Positions 1 to 9,895 of a stretch of 64,000 bases of DNA are shown in pieces. The DNA is from Rhynchopus sp. YZ270_cl-10 (lineage: Eukaryota; Euglenozoa; Diplonemea; Diplonemida; Diplonemidae). Every line of letters begins with the position of its first letter. Position 1 is the stretch's first letter. The translations under genes and the position numbers were made by a program. The stretch is from NCBI GenBank assembly GCA_964035575.1, contig OZ037859.1:1-64000 (forward strand), given 5' to 3'. Below the pieces are notes generated by a model that ran no database searches, was not told the DNA's origin, and saw only the letters and a list, made by a program, of their open reading frames with translations.

Positions 1-3000
1 GGGTTTGCGGGTTTTGCGGGTTTGCGGGTTTGCGGGTTTGCGGGTTTGCGGGTTTGCGGGTTTGCGGGTTTGCGGGTTTGCGGGTTTGCGGGTTTGCGGG
101 TTTGCGGGTTTGCGGGTTTGCGGGTTTGCGGGTTTGCGGGTTTGCGGGTTTGCGGGTTTGCGGGTTTGCGGGTTTGCGGGTTTGCGGGTTTGCGGGTTTT
201 GCGGGTTTGCGGGTTTGCGGGTTTGCGGGTTTGCGGGTTTGCGGGTTTGCGGGTTTGCGGGTTGCGGGTTTGCGGGTTTGCGGGTTTGCGGGTTGCGGTT
301 TGCGGGTTTGCGGGTTTGCGGTTTGCGGGTTTGCGGGTTTGCGGGTTTGCGGGTTTGCGGGTTTGCGGGTTTGCGGGTTTGCGGGTTTGCGGGTTTGCGG
401 GTTTGCGGGTTTGCGGGTTTGCGGGTTTGCGGGTTTGCGGGTTTGCGGGTTTGCGGGTTTGCGGGTTTGCGGGTTTGCGGGTTTGCGGGTTTGCGGGTTT
501 GCGGGTTTGCGGGTTTGCGGGTTTGCGGGTTTGCGGGTTTGCGGGTTTGCGGGTTTGCGGGTTTGCGGGTTTGCGGGTTTGCGGGTTTGCGGGTTTGCGG
601 GTTTGCGGGTTTGCGGGTTTGCGGGTTTGCGGGTTTGCGGGTTTGCGGGTTTGCGGGTTTGCGGGTTTGCGGGTTTGCGGGTTTGCGGGTTTGCGGGTTT
701 GCGGGTTTGCGGGTTTGCGGGGGTTTGCGGGTTTGCGGGTTTGCGGGTTTGCGGGTTTGCGGGTTTGCGGGTTTGCGGGTTTGCGGGTTTGCGGGTTTGC
801 GGGTTTGCGGGTTGCGGTTTGCGGGTTTGGGTTGCGGGTTTGCGGGTTTGCGGGTTTGCGGGTTTGCGGGTTTGCGGGTTTGCGGTTTGCGGGTTTGCGG
901 GTTTGCGGGTTTGCGGGTTTGCGGGTTTGCGGGTTTGCGGGTTTGCGGGTTTGCGGGTTTGCGGGGTTTTGCGGGTTTGCGGGTTTGCGGGTTTGCGGGT
1001 TTGCGGGTTTGCGGGTTTGCGGGTTTGCGGGTTTGCGGGTTTGGCGGTTGCGGTTTGCGGGTTTGCGGGTTTGCGGGTTTGCGGGTTTGCGGGTTTGCGG
1101 GTTTGCGGGTTTGCGGGTTTGCGGGTTTGCGGGTTTGCGGGTTTGCGGTTTGCGGGTTTGCGGGTTTGCGGGTTTGCGGGTTTGCGGGTTTGCGGGTTTG
1201 CGGGTTTGCGGGTTTGCGGGTTTGCGGGTTTGCGGGTTTGCGGGTTTGCGGGTTTGCGGGTTTGCGGGTTTGCGGGTTTGCGGGTTTGCGGGTTTGCGGG
1301 TTTGCGGGTTTGCGGGTTTGCGGGTTTGCGGGTTTGCGGGTTTGCGGGTTTGCGGGTTTGCGGGTTTGCGGGTTTGCGGGTTTGCGGGTTTGCGGGTTTG
1401 CGGGTTTGCGGGTTTGCGGGTTTGCGGGTTTGCGGGTTTGCGGGTTTGCGGGTTTGCGGGTTTGCGGGTTTGCGGGTTTGCGGGTTTGCGGGTTTGCGGG
1501 TTTGCGGGTTTGCGGGTTTGCGGGTTTGCGGGTTTGCGGTTTGCGGGTTTGCGGGTTTGCGGGTTTGCGGGTTTGCGGGTTTGCGGGTTTGCGGGTTTGC
1601 GGGTTTGCGGGTTTGCGGGTTTGCGGGTTTGCGGGTTTGCGGGTTTGCGGGTTTGCGGGTTTGCGGGTTTGCGGGTTTGCGGGTTTGCGGGTTTGCGGGT
1701 TTGCGGGTTTGCGGGTTTGCGGGTTTGCGGGTTTGCGGGTTTGCGGGTTTGCGGGTTTGCGGGTTTGCGGGTTTGCGGGTTTGCGGGTTTGCGGGTTTGC
1801 GGGTTTGCGGGTTTGCGGGTTTGCGGGTTTGCGGGTTTGCGGGTTTGCGGGTTTGCGGGTTTGCGGGTTTGCGGGTTTGCGGGTTTGCGGGTTTGCGGGT
1901 TTGCGGGTTTGCGGGTTTGCGGGTTTGCGGGTTTGCGGGTTTGCGGGTTTGCGGGTTTGCGGGTTTGCGGGTTTGCGGGTTTGCGGGTTTGCGGGTTTGC
2001 GGGTTTGCGGGTTTGCGGGTTTGCGGGTTTGCGGGTTTGCGGGTTTGCGGGTTTGCGGGTTTGCGGGTTTGCGGGTTTGCGGGTTTGCGGGTTTGCGGGT
2101 TTGCGGGTTTGCGGGTTTGCGGGTTTGCGGGTTTGCGTTTGCGGTTTGCGGGTTTGCGGGTTTGCGGGTTTGCGGGTTTGCGGGTTTGCGGGTTTGCGGG
2201 TTTGCGGGTTGCGGGTTTGCGGGTTTGCGGGTTTGCGGGTTTGCGGGTTTGCGGGTTTGCGGGTTTGCGGTTTGCGGGTTTGCGGGTTTGCGGGTTTGCG
2301 GGTTTGCGGGTTTGCGGGTTTGCGGGTTTGCGGGTTTGCGGGTTTGCGGGTTTGCGGGTTTGCGGGTTTGCGGGTTTGCGGGTTTGCGGGTTTGCGGGTT
2401 TGCGGGTTTGCGGGGTTTGCGGGTTTGCGGGTTTGCGGGTTTGCGGGTTTGCGGGTTTGCGGGTTGCGGTTTGCGGGTTTGCGGGTTTGCGGGTTTGCGG
2501 GGTTTGCGGGTTTGCGGGTTTGCGGGTTTGCGGGTTTGCGGGTTTGCGGGTTTGCGGGTTTGCGGGTTTTGCGGGTTTGCGGGTTTGCGGGTTTGCGGGT
2601 TTGCGGGTTTGCGGTTTGGGGTTTGCGGGTTTGCGGGTTTTGCGGGTTTGCGGGTTTGCGGGTTTGCGGGTTTGCGGGTTTGCGGGTTTGCGGGTTTGCG
2701 GGTTTGCGGTTTGCGGGTTTGCGGGTTTGCGGTTTGCGGTTTGCGGGTTTGCGGGTTTGCGGGTTTGCGGGTTTGCGGGTTTGCGGGTTTGCGGGTTTTG
2801 CGGGTTTGCGGGTTTGCGGGTTTGCGGGTTTGCGGGTTTGCGGGTTTGCGGGTTTGCGGGTTTGCGGGTTTGCGGGTTTGCGGGTTTGCGGGTTTGCGGG
2901 TTTGCGGGTTTGCGGTTTGCGGGTTTGCGGGTTTGCGGGTTTGCGGGTTTGCGGGTTTGCGGGTTTGCGGGTTTGCGGGTTTGCGGGTTTGCGGGTTTGC

Positions 3001-6000
3001 GGGTTTGCGGGTTTGCGGGTTTGCGGGTTTGCGGGTTTGCGGGTTTGCGGGTTTGCGGGTTTGCGGGTTTGCGGGTTTGCGGGTTTGCGGGTTTGCGGGT
3101 TTGCGGGTTTGCGGGTTTGCGGGTTTGCGGGTTTGCGGGTTTGCGGGTTTGCGGGTTTGCGGGTTTGCGGGTTTGCGGGTTTGCGGGTTTGCGGGTTTGC
3201 GGGTTTGCGGTTTGCGGGTTTGCGGGTTTGCGGGTTTGCGGGTTTGCGGGTTTGCGGGTTTGCGGTTTGCGGGTTTGCGGGTTTGCGGGGTTTGCGGGTT
3301 TGCGGGTTTGCGGGTTTGCGGGTTTGCGGGTTTGCGGGTTTGCGGGTTTGCGGGTTTGCGGGTTTGCGGGTTTGCGGGTTTGCGGGTTTGCGGGTTTGCG
3401 GGTTTGCGGGTTTGCGGGTTTGCGGGTTTGCGGGTTTGCGGGTTTGCGGGTTTGCGGGTTTGCGGGTTTGCGGGTTTGCGGGTTTGCGGGTTTGCGGGTT
3501 TGCGGGTTTGCGGGTTTGCGGGTTTGCGGTTTGCGGGTTTGCGGGTTTGCGGGTTTGCGGGTTTGCGGGTTTGCGGGTTTGCGGTTTGCGGGTTTGCGGG
3601 TTTGCGGGTTTGCGGGTTGCGGTTTGCGGGTTTGCGGGTTTGCGGGTTTGCGGGTTGCGGGTTTGCGGGTTGCGGGTTTGCGGGTTTGCGGGTTTGCGGG
3701 TTTGCGGGTTTGCGGGTTTGCGGGTTTGCGGGTTTGCGGGTTTGCGGGTTTGCGGGTTTGCGGGTTTGCGGGTTTGCGGGTTTGCGGGTTTGCGGGTTGC
3801 GGGGTTTGCGGGTTTGCGGGTTTGCGGGTTTGCGGGTTTGCGGGTTTGCGGGTTTGCGGGTTTGCGGGTTTGCGGGTTTGCGGGTTTGCGGGTTTGCGGG
3901 TTTGCGGGTTTGCGGGTTTGCGGGTTTGCGGGTTTGCGGGTTTGCGGGTTTGCGGGTTTGCGGGTTTGCGGGTTTGCGGGTTTGCGGGTTTGCGGGTTTG
4001 CGGGTTTGCGGGTTTGCGGGTTTGCGGGTTTGCGGGTTTGCGGGTTTGCGGGTTTGCGGGTTTGCGGGTTTGCGGGTTTGCGGGTTTGCGGGTTTGCGGG
4101 TTTGCGGGTTTGCGGTTTGCGGGTTTGCGGGTTTGCGGGTTTGCGGGTTTGCGGGTTTGCGGGTTTGCGGGTTTGCGGGTTTGCGGTTTGCGGGTTTGCG
4201 GGTTTGCGGGTTTGCGGGTTTGCGGGTTTGCGGGTTTGCGGGTTTGCGGGTTTGCGGGTTTGCGGGTTTGCGGGTTTGCGGGTTTGCGGGTTTGCGGGTT
4301 TGCGGGTTTGCGGGTTTGCGGTTTGCGGGTTTGCGGGTTTGCGGGTTTGCGGGTTTGCGGGTTTGCGGGTTTGCGGGTTTGCGGGTTTGCGGGTTTGCGG
4401 GTTTGCGGGTTTGCGGGTTTGCGGGTTTGCGGGTTTGCGGTTTGCGGGTTGCGGGTTTGCGGGTTTGCGGGTTTGCGGGTTTGCGGGTTTGCGGGTTTGC
4501 GGGTTTGCGGGTTTGCGGGTTTGCGGGTTTGCGGGTTTGCGGGTTTGCGGGTTTTGCGGGTTTGCGGGTTTGCGGGTTTGCGGGTTTGCGGGTTTGCGGG
4601 TTTGCGGGTTTGCGGGTTTGCGGGTTTGCGGGTTTGCGGGTTTGCGGGGTTTTGCGGGTTTGCGGGTTTGCGGGTTTGCGGGTTTGCGGGTTTGCGGGTT
4701 TGCGGGTTTGCGGGTTTGCGGGTTTGCGGGTTTGCGGGTTTGCGGGTTTGCGGGTTTGCGGGTTTGCGGGTTTGGCGGGTTTGCGGGTTTGCGGGTTTGC
4801 GGGTTTGCGGGTTTGCGGGTTTGCGGGTTTGCGGGTTTGCGGGTTTGCGGGTTTGCGGGTTTGCGGGTTTGCGGGTTTGCGGGTTTGCGGGTTTGCGGGT
4901 TTGCGGGTTTGCGGGTTTGCGGGTTTGCGGGTTGCGGGTTTGCGGGTTTGCGGGTTTGCGGGTTTGCGGGTTTGCGGGTTTGCGGGTTTGCGGGTTTGCG
5001 GGTTTGCGGGTTTGCGGGTTTGCGGGTTTGCGGGTTTGCGGGTTTGCGGGTGGTTTGCGGGTTTGCGGGTTTGCGGGTTTGCGGGTTTGCGGGTTTGCGG
5101 GTTTGCGGGTTTGCGGGTTTGCGGGTTTGCGGGTTTGCGGGTTTGCGGGTTTGCGGGTTTGCGGGTTTGCGGGTTTGCGGGTTTGCGGGTTTGCGGGTTT
5201 GCGGGTTTGCGGGTTTGCGGGTTTGCGGGTTTGCGGGTTTGCGGGTTTGCGGGTTTGCGGGTTTGCGGGTTTGCGGGTTTGCGGGTTTGCGGGTTTGCGG
5301 GTTTGCGGGTTTGCGGGTTTGCGGGTTTGCGGGTTTGCGGGTTTGCGGGTTTGCGGGTTTGCGGGTTTGCGGGTTTGCGGGTTTGCGGGTTTGCGGGTTT
5401 GCGGGTTTGCGGGTTTGCGGGTTTGCGGGTTTGCGGGTTTGCGGGTTTGCGGGTTTGCGGGTTTGCGGGTTTGCGGGTTTGCGGGTTTGCGGGTTTGCGG
5501 GTTTGCGGGTTTGCGGGTTTGCGGGTTTGCGGGTTTGCGGGTTTGCGGTTTGCGGGTTTGCGGGTTTGCGGGTTTGCGGGTTTGCGGGTTTGCGGGTTTG
5601 CGGGTTTGCGGGTTTGCGGGTTTGCGGGTTTGCGGGTTTGCGGGTTTGCGGGTTTGCGGGTTTGCGGGTTTGCGGGTTTGCGGGTTTGCGGGTTTGCGGG
5701 TTTGCGGGTTTGCGGGTTTGCGGGTTTGCGGGTTTGCGGGTTTGCGGGTTTGCGGGTTTGCGGGTTTGCGGGTTTGCGGGTTTGCGGGTTTGCGGGTTTG
5801 CGGGTTTGCGGGTTTGCGGGTTTGCGGGTTTGCGGGTTTGCGGGTTTGCGGGTTTGCGGGTTTGCGGGTTTGCGGGTTTGCGGGTTTGCGGGTTTGCGGG
5901 TTTGCGGGTTTGCGGGTTTGCGGGTTTGCGGGTTTGCGGGTTTGCGGGTTTGCGGGTTTGCGGGTTTGCGGGTTTGCGGGTTTGCGGGTTTGCGGGTTTG

Positions 6001-7244
6001 CGGGTTTGCGGGTTTGCGGGTTTGCGGGTTTGCGGGTTTGCGGGTTTGCGGGTTTGCGGGTTTGCGGGTTTGCGGGTTTGCGGGTTTGCGGGTTTGCGGG
6101 TTTGCGGGTTTGCGGGTTTGCGGGTTTGCGGGTTTGCGGGTTTGCGGGTTTGCGGGTTTGCGGGTTTGCGGGTTTGCGGGTTTGCGGGTTTGCGGGTTTG
6201 CGGGTTTGCGGGTTTGCGGGTTTGCGGGTTTGCGGGTTTGCGGGTTTGCGGGTTTGCGGGTTTGCGGGTTTGCGGGTTTGCGGGTTTGCGGGTTTGCGGG
6301 TTTGCGGGTTTGCGGGTTTGCGGGTTTGCGGGTTTGCGGGTTTGCGGGTTTGCGGGTTTGCGGGTTTGCGGGTTTGCGGGTTTGCGGGTTTGCGGGTTTG
6401 CGGGTTTGCGGGTTTGCGGGTTTGCGGGTTTGCGGGTTTGCGGGTTTGCGGTTTGCGGGTTTGCGGGTTTGCGGGTTTGCGGGTTTGCGGGTTTGCGGGT
6501 TTGCGGGTTTGCGGGTTTGCGGGTTTGCGGGTTTGCGGGTTTGCGGGTTTGCGGGTTTGCGGGTTTGCGGGTTTGCGGGTTTGCGGGTTTGCGGGTTTGC
6601 GGGTTTGCGGGTTTGCGGGTTTGCGGGTTTGCGGGTTTGCGGGTTTGCGGGTTTGCGGGTTTGCGGGTTTGCGGGTTTGCGGGTTTACGGGTTTGCGGGT
6701 TTGCGGGTTTGCGGGTTTGCGGGTTTGCGGGTTTGCGGGTTTGCGGGTTTGCGGGTTTGCGGGTTTGCGGGTTTGCGGGTTTGCGGGTTTGCGGGTTTGC
6801 GGGTTTACGGGTTTGCGGGTTTGCGGGTTTGCGGGTTTGCGGGTTTGCGGGTTTGCGGGTTTACGGGTTTGCGGGTTTGCGGGTTTACGGGTTTGCGGGT
6901 TTGCGGGTTTGCGGGTTTGCGGGTTTACGGGTTTGCGGGTTTGCGGGTTTGCGGGTTTGCGGGTTTGCGGGTTTGCGGGTTTGCGGGTTTGCGGGTTTGC
7001 GGGTTTGCGGGTTTGCGGGTTTGCGGGTTTGCGGGTTTGCGGGTTTGCGGGTTTACGGGTTTGCGGGTTTGCGGGTTTACGGGTTTGCGGGTTTGCGGGT
7101 TTGCGGGTTTGCGGGTTTGCGGGTTTGCGGGTTTGCGGGTTTGCGGGTTTGCGGGTTTGCGGGTTTGCGGGTTTGCGGGTTTGCGGGTTTGCGGGTTTGC
7201 GGGTTTGCGGGTTTGCGGGTTTGCGGGTTTGCGGGTTTGCGGGT
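1..7244 (+). repeat. Telomere-like GGGTTTGC tandem array
   Basis: About 7.2 kb of an almost pure 8-bp unit, GGGTTTGC. Single-base length variants (GGTTTGC, GGGTTTTGC, GGGTTGC) are frequent in the first 5 kb and rare from about 5,050 to 6,660. A GGGTTTAC variant appears about seven times between 6,680 and 7,080. Eight is not a multiple of three and the unit contains no stop in any forward frame, so all three plus frames stay open for thousands of bases. These are not genes. The G-rich strand runs 5' to 3' into the window, which is the wrong way round for a chromosome end at the left edge. It is therefore either an internal array or a telomere pointing right that later sequence has joined. Confidence 0.97.
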
Positions 7245-7291
7245 TACTCTCTGTATATTACCGCGTTTCAGGTAGCTGAGCCGGCATCTAG
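7245..7291. other. Unique spacer between two repeat arrays
   Basis: About 45 bp of non-repetitive sequence separates the GGGTTTGC array from the GGGTCTGC array. No coding potential or known element is recognisable. It marks a sharp switch from T-type to C-type repeat units, so the two arrays probably expanded separately. Confidence 0.8.
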
Positions 7292-9794
7292 TTGCGGGTG
7301 TGGCGGGTCTGCGGGTCTGCGGGTCTGCGGGTCTGCGGGTCTGCGGGTGTGGTGTGTGTGGGTGTGGCGGGTCTGCGGGTCTGCGGGTCTGCGGGTCTGC
7401 GGGTCTGCGGGTCTGCGGGTCTGCGGGTCTGCGGGTCTGCGGGTCTGCGGGTGTGGTGTGTGTGGGTGTGGCGGGTCTGCGGGTCTGCGGGTCGGCGGGT
7501 CTGCGGGTGTGGTGTGTGTGGGTGTGGCGGGTCTGCGGGTCTGCGGGTCTGCGGGTCTGCGGGTCTGCGGGTCTGCGGGTCTGCGGGTCTGCGGGTGTGG
7601 TGTGTGTGGGTGTGGCGGGTCTGCGGGTCTGCGGGTCGGCGGGTCTGCGGGTGTGGTGTGTGTGGGTGTGGCGGGTCTGCGGGTCTGCGGGTCTGCGGGT
7701 CTGCGGGTCTGCGGGTGTGGTGTGTGTGGGTGTGGCGGGTCTGCGGGTCTGCGGGTCGGCGGGTCTGCGGGTCTGCGGGTCTGCGGGTCGGCGGGTCTGC
7801 GGGTGTGGTGTGTGTGGGTGTGGCGGGTCTGCGGGTCTGCGGGTCTGCGGGTCTGCGGGTCTGCGGGTCTGCGGGTCTGCGGGTGTGGTGTGTGTGGGTG
7901 TGGCGGGTCTGCGGGTCTGCGGGTCGGCGGGTCTGCGGGTGTGGTGTGTGTGGGTGTGGCGGGTCTGCGGGTCTGCGGGTCTGCGGGTGTGGTGTGTGTG
8001 GGTGTGGCGGGTCTGCGGGTCTGCGGGTCGGCGGGTCTGCGGGTGTGGTGTGTGTGGGTGTGGCGGGTCTGCGGGTCTGCGGGTCGGCGGGTCTGCGGGT
8101 GTGGTGTGTGTGGGTGTGGCGGGTCTGCGGGTCTGCGGGTCTGCGGGTCTGCGGGTCTGCGGGTCTGCGGGTCTGCGGGTGTGGTGTGTGTGGGTGTGGC
8201 GGGTCTGCGGGTCTGCGGGTCGGCGGGTCTGCGGGTGTGGTGTGTGTGGGTGTGGCGGGTCTGCGGGTCTGCGGGTCTGCGGGTGTGGTGTGTGTGGGTG
8301 TGGCGGGTCTGCGGGTCTGCGGGTCGGCGGGTCTGCGGGTGTGGTGTGTGTGGGTGTGGCGGGTCTGCGGGTCTGCGGGTCGGCGGGTCTGCGGGTGTGG
8401 TGTGTGTGGGTGTGGCGGGTCTGCGGGTCTGCGGGTCTGCGGGTCTGCGGGTCTGCGGGTGTGGTGTGTGTGGGTGTGGCGGGTCTGCGGGTCTGCGGGT
8501 CGGCGGGTCTGCGGGTGTGGTGTGTGTGGGTGTGGCGGGTCTGCGGGTCTGCGGGTCTGCGGGTCTGCGGGTCTGCGGGTCTGCGGGTCTGCGGGTCTGC
8601 GGGTGTGGTGTGTGTGGGTGTGGCGGGTCTGCGGGTCTGCGGGTCTGCGGGTCTGCGGGTCTGCGGGTCTGCGGGTCTGCGGGTCTGCGGGTGTGGTGTG
8701 TGTGGGTGTGGCGGGTCTGCGGGTCTGCGGGTCGGCGGGTCTGCGGGTGTGGTGTGTGTGGGTGTGGCGGGTCTGCGGGTCTGCGGGTCTGCGGGTCTGC
8801 GGGTCTGCGGGTCTGCGGGTGTGGTGTGTGTGGGTGTGGCGGGTCTGCGGGTCTGCGGGTCGGCGGGTCTGCGGGTCTGCGGGTCTGCGGGTCGGCGGGT
8901 CTGCGGGTGTGGTGTGTGTGGGTGTGGCGGGTCTGCGGGTCTGCGGGTCTGCGGGTCTGCGGGTCTGCGGGTCTGCGGGTCTGCGGGTCTGCGGGTCTGC
9001 GGGTCTGCGGGTGTGGTGTGTGTGGGTGTGGCGGGTCTGCGGGTCTGCGGGTCGGCGGGTCTGCGGGTCTGCGGGTCTGCGGGTCTGCGGGTCTGCGGGT
9101 CTGCGGGTCTGCGGGTCTGCGGGTCTGCGGGTGTGGTGTGTGTGGGTGTGGCGGGTCTGCGGGTCTGCGGGTCTGCGGGTCTGCGGGTCTGCGGGTGTGG
9201 TGTGTGTGGGTGTGGCGGGTCTGCGGGTCTGCGGGTCTGCGGGTCTGCGGGTCTGCGGGTCTGCGGGTCTGCGGGTCTGCGGGTCTGCGGGTGTGGTGTG
9301 TGTGGGTGTGGCGGGTCTGCGGGTCTGCGGGTCGGCGGGTCTGCGGGTCTGCGGGTCTGCGGGTCTGCGGGTCTGCGGGTCTGCGGGTCTGCGGGTCTGC
9401 GGGTGTGGTGTGTGTGGGTGTGGCGGGTCTGCGGGTCTGCGGGTCGGCGGGTCTGCGGGTCTGCGGGTCTGCGGGTCTGCGGGTCTGCGGGTGTGGTGTG
9501 TGTGGGTGTGGCGGGTCTGCGGGTCTGCGGGTCGGCGGGTCTGCGGGTCTGCGGGTCTGCGGGTCTGCGGGTCTGCGGGTGTGGTGTGTGTGGGTGTGGC
9601 GGGTCTGCGGGTCTGCGGGTCTGCGGGTCTGCGGGTCTGCGGGTCTGCGGGTCTGCGGGTCTGCGGGTCTGCGGGTGTGGTGTGTGTGGGTGTGGCGGGT
9701 CTGCGGGTCTGCGGGTCGGCGGGTCTGCGGGTCTGCGGGTCTGCGGGTCGGCGGGTCTGCGGGTGTGGTGTGTGTGGGTGTGGCGGGTCTGCGG
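7292..9794 (+). repeat. GGGTCTGC array with 24-bp higher-order blocks
   Basis: About 2.5 kb of 8-bp GGGTCTGC units, regularly interrupted by a 24-bp GT-rich block (GGGTGTGG, TGTGTGTG, GGTGTGGC). Each block is usually followed by two GGGTCTGC and often one GGGTCGGC unit. The 24-bp block is exactly three units long, so the 8-bp register is never lost. About 30 blocks occur. The array ends flush against the LINE at 9,795, and the LINE ORF1 frame stays open upstream through the whole array. That is a property of the repeat and not evidence of a longer protein. Confidence 0.95.
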
Positions 9795-9826
9795 TTCACT
9801 GTGTCCCCCCAGGAGGACACAGTGAA
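9795..9826 (+). other. Perfect 12-bp hairpin at the LINE 5' edge
   Basis: TTCACTGTGTCC (9795-9806) pairs with GGACACAGTGAA (9815-9826) around an 8-base loop. It starts at the first base that departs from the repeat array, so it marks the 5' end of the LINE. It could be a 5' UTR structure or a fold-back made when the 5' junction formed. Confidence 0.85.
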
Positions 9827-9895
9827 TCAAGAATTAACCCTGAGCACATCCCAACTGCTCCCCCCCTCCCCCCAAAAAAGCCACCCCCCTCCACG

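Noticed and set aside
1-7244. CRISPR array
   Set aside because: The unit repeats without spacers, and the genome is eukaryotic with spliceosomal introns.
1-7244. Terminal telomere at the left edge
   Set aside because: The G-rich strand would have to be the minus strand for a left-hand end; here it is the plus strand.
7077-9830. Minus-strand frames encoding PADPQTRR / HTHTHH repeats
   Set aside because: Complement of the same satellite; two frames are open together and there is no flanking gene structure.
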